A stretch of DNA of 64,000 nucleotides, taken from NCBI RefSeq assembly GCF_003458715.1, contig NZ_QRVI01000004.1, forward strand, positions 1 to 64,000. Direction: 5' to 3'. The position numbers were made by a program, and so were the translations under genes. The notes beneath the pieces are model-generated. The model did not search any database. It saw only the letters and a list, made by a program, of their open reading frames with translations, and was not told the origin of the DNA. The stretch's first letter is position 1. Each line of letters opens with the position of its first letter. This DNA comes from Eubacterium sp. AF22-8LB (GTDB lineage Bacteria > Bacillota_I > Bacilli_A > Erysipelotrichales > Erysipelotrichaceae). Of the stretch, positions 25,413 to 33,698 are shown in pieces.

Positions 25413-27107
25413 ATGAAAGAAAACAAAGTATATAAAGTGATAGCTATCTTGCTAAGTATTGTAATGATTGTCTTAATGGCGTTCTTTACGTATCAATTGA
25501 TTAAGATGGATATCTTACCTCAAAATCTATTTATTCCTGTTATTTTGGTTTTTGTCTTAATTTCTTTAATTCTAATTTTATGGATCAATCTTATGGCACA
25601 TGGTGTTGTCAGCAAAGTGTTTGCGATGATTTTTGTATTATTATATACGGTGTCTATGGGAATTGGAAACTTCTATGTATATAAAACGGATGGTTTTATG
25701 CAGAAGGTTACGGATCATAAAATTGGGGATGTAAAGAATACGGTTTCGATTATTGTCATGGATGACAGCAATATTAAGGATCTATCTTCTTTAAAAGGTA
25801 AAAAGGTGGGTCGATTGAATAATGTGGATAAGGTTGGAACCAATAAATTATTGAAATCGGTTAAGAAAAAGAAAGGTTCTAATTATTTTAAGACTAAGAA
25901 ATTTGATGGTGCCTTAAGTGAAGTTGAAGCTTTATACAATGGTGAAATTGATGCGATGATTTTAAATGAATCGTATCGTGGTAATGTTACAAGTGTAGAA
26001 GAATATGAGCATTTCTCTACAGAAACTCGTGTTGTATATTCCACTTCTTACTATACGACAAAGAAGAATGATTCTTTAGTTGTTTCGGATATTACTAAGA
26101 ATCCATTCACAATTCTAATTAGTGGAAATGATACGACAGGGGATGTTAGTGAATTGAGTCGTAGTGATGTGAATATGCTTGTGACAATCAATCCTAAGAC
26201 TTCTACAATTTTGTTAACGAGCATGTCTCGTGATACATATGTAGAAACGGTTTGCGATGCGGATGGTGATACGGCTTGTCCAGAGGGACAAATGGATAAG
26301 ATTACGCATACGGGCATTTATGGATTGAATACAACGCGTCAAACGGTTGAAAAATTCTATGATTTAAAGGTGAACTACTCATTCCGCGTAAACTTTACAA
26401 GTGTAATTGATGTAGTAGATGCTTTGGATGGTATTGATTTAAATGTAGAGGAAGGCGAACAATGTGATTTGTTCTGGGCGAATATGAAGCCAGGTCTTCC
26501 AGTCGGAATGCATCATGTGGATGGTGAAACAGCCCTTGCGTTTGCACGTGAAAGAAAAGCCTATGTGGATGGGGATTATCAACGTGTTCGAAACCAACAA
26601 AAAGTAATGCAGGCCATTATCAATCGTGCTATTAGTAGTAGTGCATTAGTGAACTATACTAGTTTCATTAATTCATTAGAGAGTGCTTTTGAAACAAATA
26701 TGACATATGATGAAATCACAGATTTAATCAAATATGAGTTACAGGCAAAGCCAGATTGGAAATTTGAAACCTATCAAATCTCTGGTTTAGGAGATGAATT
26801 GATGTGTGCTTCTTTAGGACAAGCTGCAAGTGTTCAGGTTCCAGACTTGAATACAGTACGAATTGCTCGAGAAAAGATTGAAGCTGTGATGAATGGGAAA
26901 TCAAGTTCGACAGTTGCCGAGGATGGTGAGCCTCAATATGACTATTATCCTAGTCAATCTACTTCTACCTCAACAGATTACTTAACACCAGAAGTAGAGG
27001 ATAATAATGTGTACACAGATCAGATTCAACAAGATCAAACCACATATGATCCTGAAGGTGGATATTATCCATCGGATACAGAAGAAGAGTACACTCCAGA
27101 ATACTAA
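25413..27107 (+). CDS. LCP family glycopolymer ligase, paralogue 3, with tyrosine-rich tail
   Basis: A 564-aa protein with the same plan as paralogue 2: three N-terminal helices, a solute-binding-like domain (VSIIVMDDSNIKDLSS, GEIDAMILNESYRG), an LCP domain (SGNDTTG, SDVNMLVTINPKTS, TSMSRDTYVE, DKITHTG, GETALAFARERKAYVDGDYQR) and an acidic Tyr/Asp/Glu tail of about 60 residues. One visible difference is TSMSRD in place of TSVPRD in the conserved substrate-pocket segment. AAGGAG just before the ATG and the 8-nt gap show co-translation with paralogue 2. It is the last polysaccharide gene before the accessory island. Confidence 0.9.
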   Translation: MKENKVYKVIAILLSIVMIVLMAFFTYQLIKMDILPQNLFIPVILVFVLISLILILWINLMAHGVVSKVFAMIFVLLYTVSMGIGNFYVYKTDGFMQKVTDHKIGDVKNTVSIIVMDDSNIKDLSSLKGKKVGRLNNVDKVGTNKLLKSVKKKKGSNYFKTKKFDGALSEVEALYNGEIDAMILNESYRGNVTSVEEYEHFSTETRVVYSTSYYTTKKNDSLVVSDITKNPFTILISGNDTTGDVSELSRSDVNMLVTINPKTSTILLTSMSRDTYVETVCDADGDTACPEGQMDKITHTGIYGLNTTRQTVEKFYDLKVNYSFRVNFTSVIDVVDALDGIDLNVEEGEQCDLFWANMKPGLPVGMHHVDGETALAFARERKAYVDGDYQRVRNQQKVMQAIINRAISSSALVNYTSFINSLESAFETNMTYDEITDLIKYELQAKPDWKFETYQISGLGDELMCASLGQAASVQVPDLNTVRIAREKIEAVMNGKSSSTVAEDGEPQYDYYPSQSTSTSTDYLTPEVEDNNVYTDQIQQDQTTYDPEGGYYPSDTEEEYTPEY

Positions 27108-27646
27108 ACCGTAGGGCCTTAGGTGACTTCAATTATTAATCTTTGAAATAAACGTCATAGCTTACGACAATGTAGGTTATGACGTTCTGAATTTATTCGG
27201 TATGGTGTGCATTCATGAAACGAGATGCGGTGGAAATAAGTCTTTGTAGATACTGTATTATAGAAATAGCTTATTGGTTGTGGTGAATGCTTTGCCCCAG
27301 ACTATGCTCTTTTCTTACAATAAAACAACATTGATAGATTTGAGTAACTTCAAGTATTTGTTGAGCCTAAAGGCACTTATCTTGTTAAAAACAATTAATG
27401 GAAGGAAGATTTCCTATAATAGTTGAAAGATAATGCTATTTCTGCAAAAAAAACTTTGTTGATGTTAATAATTATCACATTTGGGTGATTCTATTTATTT
27501 AACAGATATGTTCGTGGAACTGAAATCAAAATGAATAAATACACTTAAAGATAAAGGTGTTCTTGGTAAAAATATTAAGTAACCAGAACTATAGGCAACG
27601 CTAAGTAAGGTTGATTAAGATACTACAACTTACGAAGTAAAGAAGG
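27108..27646 (+). other. Gene-free spacer at the left edge of the accessory island, with a strong hairpin and probable decayed coding DNA
   Basis: No intact gene is seen in these 539 bases. A hairpin with 15-nt arms (27151-27165 and 27172-27186), fully paired if two G-U pairs are counted, lies 43 nt after the LCP stop; no T-run follows it. From about 27484 to 27655 one frame reads protein-like (GDSIYLTDMFVELKSK, INTLKDKGVLGKNIK, DTTTYEVKKDGEK) but is broken by TGA, TAA, TAG and TAA. This suggests a decayed gene of unknown kind. Confidence 0.5.
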
Positions 27647-28135
27647 ATGGTGAAAAAAATGTTTTATGACGAAATCACACAATTGATAGCGACACATCGT
27701 GAAGATGATTGGTGGGATTTTAAACGAGAACATCATAACGATAAAGCTGAACTTGTTCATGATATTTTATGTATGGCAAATAATCGAGCTAGAAGAGATT
27801 CATATATAATCTTTGGTGTTGAAGATAATACTTTTTCTATCTTAGGTGTTGAAAATGATGAAAGAAGATGAAATCAGCAAAATATAGTAGATATTTTAAG
27901 GAATATTTCTTTTGCAGGAGGAGTTCGTCCTAGGATTGAAGTCCAAACAATAACCATAAATAGTCATGAAATAGATGTGCTTATAATAAAGTATAGCTTT
28001 GAAACACCTTTTTACTTGGAAAAGGAATATCGAGATAAATTGGTAAAAAATGAAAAAAGCGAATTATACGGAAAGATAGTTCGCCCTTATCATATATACA
28101 CACGAGTTGTTGGTAAAAACACGGCAGTACACTAA
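27647..28135 (+). pseudogene. AlbA_2 (Schlafen-like) putative DNA-binding/ATPase gene, broken
   Basis: The first 74 codons give the start of an AlbA_2 domain: EDDWWDFKREHHNDKAELVHDILCMANN followed by DSYIIFGVEDNTFSILGVEND. An in-frame TGA at 27869-27871 follows, and the same frame then continues in a family-like way (NQQNIVDILRN, VRPRIEVQT, IDVLIIKYSFETPFYL, HIYTRVVGKNTAV) to a TAA at 28133-28135. Complete proteins of this type are normally several hundred residues, so the 3' part is also lost. TGA ends many intact genes here, so recoding is unlikely and the gene is judged dead. Start could also be ATG 27659. Confidence 0.75.
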
Positions 28136-28311
28136 CCAACCTCTCAAATGCTTGATTTTACTTGCTTTACAGGGATGTTTCAAAGATTTGTACTACTAAT
28201 TTACTACTTTTTAAAAACTGTGTTAATTGCCTCAACGCGATATGAAATTTACAACCAAATATAGATACTAAAAGCATTGTTTTTGTACGAGAAATGGTGC
28301 TTTATTTTTTG

Positions 28312-28338
28312 CCATAGGAGTGTCCTATGGTTTTTTTT
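28312..28338 (+). terminator. Intrinsic terminator in the leader of the adhesin gene
   Basis: CCATAGGA (28312-28319) and TCCTATGG (28323-28330) form a perfect 8-bp stem with a 3-nt loop followed by eight T. It ends only 32 nt before the adhesin ATG. It may terminate an upstream transcript or act as an attenuator in the leader. Confidence 0.82.
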
Positions 28339-28370
28339 GTACTCAAAAAACGAAAGGAGAAACAAATATT

Positions 28371-31064
28371 ATGAAAAAGATTATGAAGCGATTGCTTACA
28401 GCTATTCTTACCTTTGCAACCGTGGTTACAACGCTACCTGCCACGCAGCAGGTTCATGCTGCGGATTCTGTTTATACCACAACAGAAGGGAAAGCAGGGA
28501 CGATTGTTAAGGTTGACAATGGTGGTATAGAGATAAAAAGTTTTGAAGAAAGCATAACGATTGCTGACGGACAGACCGCATACTGTATTGATATAAACAC
28601 AGATTTTAAGTCTGGATATAAGAACCGTATCAATGCGGAGGATAGAATGAGCGACGAACAGATTACAGACGTTGCCTTATCTTTAGAATATGTCAAAGAG
28701 TATGCAAAAAAGCACACAAGTCTTTCCAACACACAGGTATATCTACTGGAGCAGTGTGTTGTCTAGCGCAGATTAAGTGTTCATTTAGGCTGGGGCTATA
28801 ACAATGTACGAGCTGCTTATGATGAAGTATCAGAAAAAATCCAGTCGGAAGTTTATGCTAACGCAAAAGAATTTGTAAATAAAAACAAAGACAGATATGA
28901 ATGTGGTGGTTATATCTATACTGGTGAGGCGCAGGACTTAGGACAGTTCTGGGCAAACTGGATGTTGGCAACGCAACTATCCAGAAAACATCAGCAAACA
29001 CTTCCATCACAAAAGATAACGACTGTTATTCTCTGGCAGGTGCGACCTACGGAATCTATTCTAATAAAGATTGCATCGACCTTGTTACTTCCCTTACCAC
29101 TGATAAGAACGGGAACACTGACATCGTGGAAATCCAAGCAGGTACTTATTATGTAAAAGAAACCGAAGCTCCGAAAGGGTTCAATCTGTCTACCGCTCGG
29201 AACAATCACTGTGGAAGAACAGACAGCTCCAACGGGTTACTTATTAGAGGGGCCTTACATGCAGACGAAACACAGTTCTGAACAGATCACTGGTCTGTAT
29301 GTAGCACAGATTACCGAGGATGGGGAACTTGCAGTGTTAAGCGGCAGCAATCAGTATTCCGTATCAGACAAGGTTATTCGTGGCGGTGTAAAAATCCAGA
29401 AACGTGACCTTGAAACAAAAGGTACCAAAGCACAGGGCGGTGCTACTTTAAAAGATAACGCATTTACTATTACTACCCTTAACGATAATCCAGTCTTGGT
29501 GAATGGAAAATTATACAACAAGAATGAAGTGGTAATGACAATCTATAAAGGTGTTGATGGTATCGCTACCACTGACGCAGATACCTTACCTTATGGTAAA
29601 TATCGCATTAAAGAAAGCAAAGCTCCACAGGGTTACTTGACAACAAGTGCAACTTCCCGTGAATTTGAAATCACAGCGAATGGGAAAATCGTGGATTTGA
29701 CTGACGAAGAAAACTCTGTCTACAACCAGATTAAGCGAGGTGACATTGAGGGTATCAAAATCGGTGCTGGCACTCACGAACGATTAGCAAATGTGCCATT
29801 TAAAATTACCAGCAAAACGACAGGTGAAAGCCACATTATTGCCATTGACAACAACGGTCTGTTCTAAACTTCTGCTGACTGGGTATCTCATAAGCAGAAT
29901 ACAAACGCTGGAACTTCCAGTGAGGACGGTATCTGGTTTGGAACATCAGAACCAGACGACAGCAAAGGGGCATTACTCTATGACACTTACGAGATTGAAG
30001 AATTACGCTGCGATTCTAACAAGGGATTGAAATTGATTCCAGCTTTTGAAGTCATTGTATCGAAAAATAATACGGTCATTGATTTAGGTACGTTGGTAGA
30101 TGAATACGAGGAAGAAATCACTATCCATACTACTGTTACGGATAAATCCACTGGTAAAAAATCAATCGTGGCTGGAAAAGAGGTAACAATCGTTGGTACG
30201 GTCACTCTAGATGGTCTTGTAAAAGGTACGAAGTACACACTGAAAGGTTGGGAAATGGTGAAGTCTGAAAATGTGGAACTTTTCATTGATGGTGAACGTG
30301 TGGAAAATGAACTTACTTTCACTGCTACAGATTCCGAAATGGAGGTTCAGATTTCGTTCACATTCAACACCAATGAGCTTGTTGGAAAAGACCTTGTAAC
30401 CTTTGAGGAATTGTACGACGTAACAAATCCAGACGAGCCTATCAAGGTTGCTGAACACAAAGACATTGAGGACGACGGACAGACCGTAACCATTACAGAA
30501 CGTGTGATTACCATGCACACGACCGCTATGGATAAGGCAACAGGTAAAAAGACAATCGAAGCTACTGACAAAGTGACTATCGTTGATACAGTTGCTTTAG
30601 ATGGTCTGGAAGTGGGTACAAAGTATCTGCTGAAAGGCTGGAAAATGGTGAAGTCTGAAAATGCAGTACTTCTTGTAAATGGTAAGCGCGTAGAAAATGA
30701 GATTACTTTCACTGCAACCGATTCTAAAATGGAAGTTGAGATGGCATTTACATTCAATGCCAGCGAGCTTGCAGGAAAATCACTTGTTACCTTTGAGGAA
30801 TTATACGACGTGACAAATCCAGATGAACCTATCAAAGTGGCTGAACATAAGGACATCAAAGACGAGGGACAGACGGTGACCGTCAAAGAAGCACTAGAAT
30901 CTCCTACGACACCAGATGAACCCAGTACACCAACAAAGACCAGTGATTCACCAAAGGCAGGTGACAACACACCATTTGTCGCATTGTTCGCTATGATGGG
31001 GATTTCTGCTGCTGGTCTTATCTTTGCAACTTATAAGAAATTCCGTAAATTCCAAACGGACTAA
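28371..31064 (+). pseudogene. Broken SpaA/Cna-B and VaFE-repeat surface adhesin gene
   Basis: Remnant of a large wall-anchored adhesin common on Tn916-like elements. It keeps a start (ATG 28371, GGAG at 28356-28359), a signal peptide ending VHAAD, a thioester-type N-terminal region (TAYCIDINTDFKSGYKN), Cna-B segments (AGATYGIYSNKDC, AGTYYVKETEAPKGF), two VaFE repeats and a C-terminal SPKAGD sorting-type motif, membrane helix and basic tail. Lesions seen: TAG at 28764-28766, a frame change near 28955, a return near 29200, and TAA at 29865-29867. The base composition is richer in G+C than the capsule genes. It probably makes no full product. Confidence 0.85.
30114..30881 (+). repeat. Two tandem VaFE repeats of about 384 bp
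   Basis: Unit 1 (about 30114-30497) and unit 2 (about 30498-30881) encode near-identical 128-residue domains: IHTTVTDKSTGKK against MHTTAMDKATGKK, both then LKGWxMVKSEN, FTATDSxMEV and TFEELYDVTNPDEPIKVAEH. These are extracellular stalk domains that usually form isopeptide bonds. Both are uninterrupted. Confidence 0.85.
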
Positions 31065-31283
31065 TCTATGAAATATCAGCATAAAAAATCAGTTGTCCGT
31101 CCATCGCTCGATTAAAAAGTCAGACTGTGGCTGACAGCTAACTATCTTTTTGAATGGGGATTGTCAAGGGTGCGGAGCTTAACACAACGTCCTTGATAAT
31201 TCACAGGCAGACAGATACTATCCAGCCAGTAGAATGGCACTTTATTAAATAATAAAATAAGAAAGAAAAGAGGTAAAACATTT
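31065..31283 (+). other. Intergenic leader of the YdcP genes with an inverted repeat
   Basis: No gene is seen. ATTGTCAAGG at 31160-31169 pairs with CCTTGATAAT at 31191-31200 (one mismatch) around a 21-nt loop, a plausible RNA hairpin or protein-binding site. The downstream gene has AAGAGG at 31268-31273. Similar long leaders precede the YdcP genes of Tn916-type elements. Confidence 0.45.
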
Positions 31284-31598
31284 ATGGAATTAAAACACGT
31301 TATCCCAAACATGGAAAAAACGTTCGGAAATTTGGAATTTGCAGGTGAAAATAAAGTGAAGCAGCGTCGGATCAACGGACGCATGGCGGTAGTTTCCCGT
31401 AGCTTCAACCTTTATTCGGATGTGCAGCGAGCTGATGATATTGTTGTGGCACTTCCTGCTTCTGCTGGTGAAAAAAATTTTGAGGTTGAGGAAAGAATCA
31501 AACTTATCAATCCGAAGATTACCGCCGAGGGTTACAAAATCGGCAACCGTGGATTCACAAACTATATCCTGTCTGCTGACGACATGGTGAAAGCATAA
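31284..31598 (+). CDS. YdcP/DUF961 family protein 1 (Tn916 Orf23-like)
   Basis: A 104-aa protein matching the DUF961/YdcP family found at the leading end of Tn916-type conjugative elements: MEKTFGNLEFAGENK, the basic RINGRMAVVSRSFNLYSD and a closing TNYILSADDMVKA. Its molecular role is not established; it travels with conjugation genes. The second family member follows 15 nt later, the order seen in intact elements, but the coupling protein and relaxase genes that should follow are missing. It is therefore a stump of an integrative element. Confidence 0.85.
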   Translation: MELKHVIPNMEKTFGNLEFAGENKVKQRRINGRMAVVSRSFNLYSDVQRADDIVVALPASAGEKNFEVEERIKLINPKITAEGYKIGNRGFTNYILSADDMVKA

Positions 31599-31613
31599 GG
31601 AGTTACAAAGAAT

Positions 31614-31991
31614 ATGAGATTATCAAATGGTATTATCTTTGATAAAGAAAAGACTTTTGGCGTATTGAAGTTCTCAGCACTGCGTCGTGAGGTTCATGTG
31701 CAGAACGAGGACGGGACGGTTTCGGAAGAAATCAAGGAACGCACCTACGATTTGAAGTCCAGAGGACAGGGACGCATGATACAGGTAAGTATTCCTGCTT
31801 CTGTTCCGCTGAAAGAATTTGATTACAATGCAGAGGTGGAAATCATCAATCCCGTGGCTGACACGGTGGCGACTGCTACATTCAACGGTGCGGATGTGGA
31901 CTGGTATATCAAAGCAGATGATATTGTTCTGAAGAATAAAAATAACCAGAATGTAAACACTTCACAAAATACGACACAGCAGAAAAAATAA
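31614..31991 (+). CDS. YdcP/DUF961 family protein 2 (Tn916 Orf22-like)
   Basis: A 125-aa DUF961 protein: FDKEKTFGVLKFSALRREV, LKSRGQGRMIQVSIPAS and ADVDWYIKADDIVL align with its upstream partner. An Asn/Gln-rich tail ends it. A good ribosome site (AAGGAG just before the ATG) couples it to the first YdcP gene. In complete Tn916-like elements an FtsK/HerA-type coupling ATPase gene follows; here an unrelated membrane protein gene does, so the element is truncated at about 31992-32010. Frame and family residues are intact. Confidence 0.83.
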   Translation: MRLSNGIIFDKEKTFGVLKFSALRREVHVQNEDGTVSEEIKERTYDLKSRGQGRMIQVSIPASVPLKEFDYNAEVEIINPVADTVATATFNGADVDWYIKADDIVLKNKNNQNVNTSQNTTQQKK

Positions 31992-32011
31992 TTAACTGGT
32001 TTGAAAGTATA

Positions 32012-32040
32012 TTGTAGGTGCTTGTAAATCGAGATATAAT
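32012..32040 (+). promoter_or_regulatory. Sigma-A promoter
   Basis: TTGTAG at 32012-32017, a 17-nt spacer and TATAAT at 32035-32040, 34 nt before the ATG of the unknown membrane protein gene. AAGGGGTG upstream of that ATG is the ribosome site. Confidence 0.75.
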
Positions 32041-32074
32041 GTTATTGATACTTAAAGCATAAGGGGTGTAGATA

Positions 32075-32896
32075 ATGTCACAAACCATGCAAACAGTTTT
32101 ATTAAGTTTAGCAACGAGCCTATTTGTCAGTATGGTGACTTTTATTCTTGGCCTAAAATCTGGGAAAAATCAAGCAGACCGTGCAAAACTACAAGAACTC
32201 TATAAAAATATTCATAGACATTTTTCTGAATTAAAGGAAGCATTGGCAGATGATTGTCCCAAATTATGGGAGCATTATAAAAAGAATGATGAATATCTGC
32301 CACTGATAAAAGAACTTGAAAGCACAGGAGATATTTTATTTATCAAGAAAAAAATAGCGAAAAGTTCATTAGATTTGGAAAAAAGAATTTTGATATATTC
32401 ATGGAATTTAAAACGTCATATTCCCGATTTGCATAATGAATTAGTATCTAATCTTGATGTATACCGAGACGGATATTCCTTTAAAACTTACAATAGGTCT
32501 GAAGATGAAAAAGCACATTTTGAATCTGTAAATCCAACAAATTGTAGAACTTTTTCCCCTAGAGGTTACTTTATCCTCTATAACAAAGAAGCCACCAAAG
32601 CACTTTTGCAAAAGATTGATACCTCGTCATGTGCTGTGGAATTTTCGCTAGGAAATCCTATGAAATATACATTCAAAATTTATCCTGACAGTTTGAATGT
32701 AAGTGTGGAAGAATATATTGAATATATTTATGAAAGATTTAACAATAATATTGAGGAGTTTAATAGCTTGTGTGGAGAAAAGGACAGATTAATTGAAGAA
32801 ATTGACAAACTTCTTAAAAAAGTCGAAAAAAGGGTTCGAGAACCTATTGGATTTTGGGAAACAATTATTGGAGCATTTGGCGATATGTTTCGGTAG
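32075..32896 (+). CDS. Unknown single-helix membrane protein with cytoplasmic domain
   Basis: I do not recognise this 273-aa protein. One N-terminal helix (VLLSLATSLFVSMVTFILGL) is followed by a charged region, likely cytosolic, with predicted helices (DRAKLQELYKNIHRHFSELKEAL, LDLEKRILIYSWNLKRHI) and a late coiled-coil-like stretch (EKDRLIEEIDKLLKKVEKR). It has its own promoter and lies between the YdcP stump and a toxin-antitoxin pair. The layout resembles small anchored proteins of mobile elements, but no motif points to a function. Confidence 0.65.
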   Translation: MSQTMQTVLLSLATSLFVSMVTFILGLKSGKNQADRAKLQELYKNIHRHFSELKEALADDCPKLWEHYKKNDEYLPLIKELESTGDILFIKKKIAKSSLDLEKRILIYSWNLKRHIPDLHNELVSNLDVYRDGYSFKTYNRSEDEKAHFESVNPTNCRTFSPRGYFILYNKEATKALLQKIDTSSCAVEFSLGNPMKYTFKIYPDSLNVSVEEYIEYIYERFNNNIEEFNSLCGEKDRLIEEIDKLLKKVEKRVREPIGFWETIIGAFGDMFR

Positions 32897-32911
32897 AAGC
32901 ACAAGTTAATA

Positions 32912-32940
32912 TTGCTTCTGTGATAATATTCTGATAAAAT
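32912..32940 (+). promoter_or_regulatory. Promoter of the toxin-antitoxin operon with nearby inverted repeat
   Basis: TTGCTT at 32912-32917, a 17-nt spacer and TAAAAT at 32935-32940, preceded by TGA as an extended -10. An inverted repeat AGAAGCA/TGCTTCT (32895-32901 and 32913-32919) overlaps the -35 and could be the operator of the Phd/YefM antitoxin. Confidence 0.7.
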
Positions 32941-32977
32941 TAGGATAGAATAAACGATATGAAAGGAGCGATTAAAC

Positions 32978-33238
32978 ATGATACAAATTCGACCTGTTTC
33001 AGACCTTAGAAATAAATTTCCAGAAATTGAAGCTATCGTAAACGGAGGGAAACCTGTATATCTTACAAAGAATGGTTACGGTGCTATGGTTGTTTTAAGT
33101 CTGGAAGAATATGCAAGTTTGACAGACAGTATAGAAATGAAACTTGATGAAGCTGACCGACAGGCAGCTATGACAGAGGAACGTCTTTCTCACGAAACAG
33201 TATTCAGTAATGTAAGGAGAGCTATACATGGAAAATAA
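32978..33238 (+). CDS. Phd/YefM family antitoxin
   Basis: An 86-aa antitoxin that should bind DNA through its N-terminal Phd fold and cover the toxin with its C-terminal tail. The family pattern is clear: PVSDLRNKFPEIEAIV, GKPVYLTKNGYGAMVVLSLEEYASL, then a charged helix. AAAGGAG precedes the ATG. It overlaps the toxin gene by 11 nt, the usual arrangement for antitoxin-first type II modules. Such modules often stabilise mobile DNA. Confidence 0.88.
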   Translation: MIQIRPVSDLRNKFPEIEAIVNGGKPVYLTKNGYGAMVVLSLEEYASLTDSIEMKLDEADRQAAMTEERLSHETVFSNVRRAIHGK

Positions 33239-33542
33239 ATCCTATAAGCTGCGGTACTTACCGCTTTTTGAACAGGATTTGGTTAGCACAGCGAGTTACA
33301 TTACGAATGTTTTAAAGAACGAGGACGCAGCAATCCGTCTGGTTGATGATGTGGAAGCTGCTATACTGGAAAGGCTGAACAATCCTGTTGCCTTTGAACC
33401 ATACCCATCCGCAAAAAAACGTGACTACCCTTACTATCGGATTTATGTACGCAATTACGTTGTTTATTATGTAGTGATTGATGATGTGATGGAAGTACGA
33501 CGCTTGATGTATGGTGCAAGAGATACGGACAGACATTTATAA
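33228..33542 (+). CDS. RelE/ParE family toxin
   Basis: A 104-aa toxin of the RelE/ParE fold: LRYLPLFEQDLVSTASYI, VEAAILERLNNPVAFEPYP, then YYRIYVRNYVVYYVVIDDVMEVRRLMYGARD. RelE-type members cleave mRNA on the ribosome and ParE-type members poison gyrase; sequence alone does not decide here, although the aromatic- and Arg-rich C-terminal strand is common to both. It overlaps the antitoxin by 11 nt, and the pair is followed by a terminator. Both reading frames are intact. Confidence 0.86.
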   Translation: MENKSYKLRYLPLFEQDLVSTASYITNVLKNEDAAIRLVDDVEAAILERLNNPVAFEPYPSAKKRDYPYYRIYVRNYVVYYVVIDDVMEVRRLMYGARDTDRHL

Positions 33543-33624
33543 TTAAATAACAGACATAAAGCAGTTAGTTGATGCTTCCACTTGAAGACATCATTAAAAT
33601 CTATTTTCTTTCCATCTCTAAGTG

Positions 33625-33646
33625 AAGAGCCTTTGGGCTCTTTTTT
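33625..33646 (+). terminator. Intrinsic terminator at the right edge of the island
   Basis: AAGAGCC (33625-33631) and GGCTCTT (33636-33642) with a 4-nt loop and a six-T run. The end of the T-run is part of the -35 of the next promoter. Confidence 0.88.
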
Positions 33647-33672
33647 ACATTTTGTGTAAAATCAGTTATAAT
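33644..33672 (+). promoter_or_regulatory. Sigma-A promoter of the CapD-like dehydratase gene
   Basis: TTTACA at 33644-33649, a 17-nt spacer and TATAAT at 33667-33672. The leader is short, with AGAGG at 33686-33690 before ATG 33699. Confidence 0.82.
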
Positions 33673-33698
33673 TAAGAACTGTAAAAGAGGTTTTATTT

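Noticed and set aside
27869..27871. TGA inside the AlbA_2 gene as evidence for TGA recoded to Trp or selenocysteine
   Set aside because: TGA ends several intact genes here (for example fdtA-like at 8231, wzx neighbours and comEC), and the gene also lacks its 3' part, so decay is simpler.
30347..30970. 207-codon open frame on the minus strand
   Set aside because: It is the antisense shadow of the VaFE repeats, shows the repeat period, and has no ribosome site or family features.
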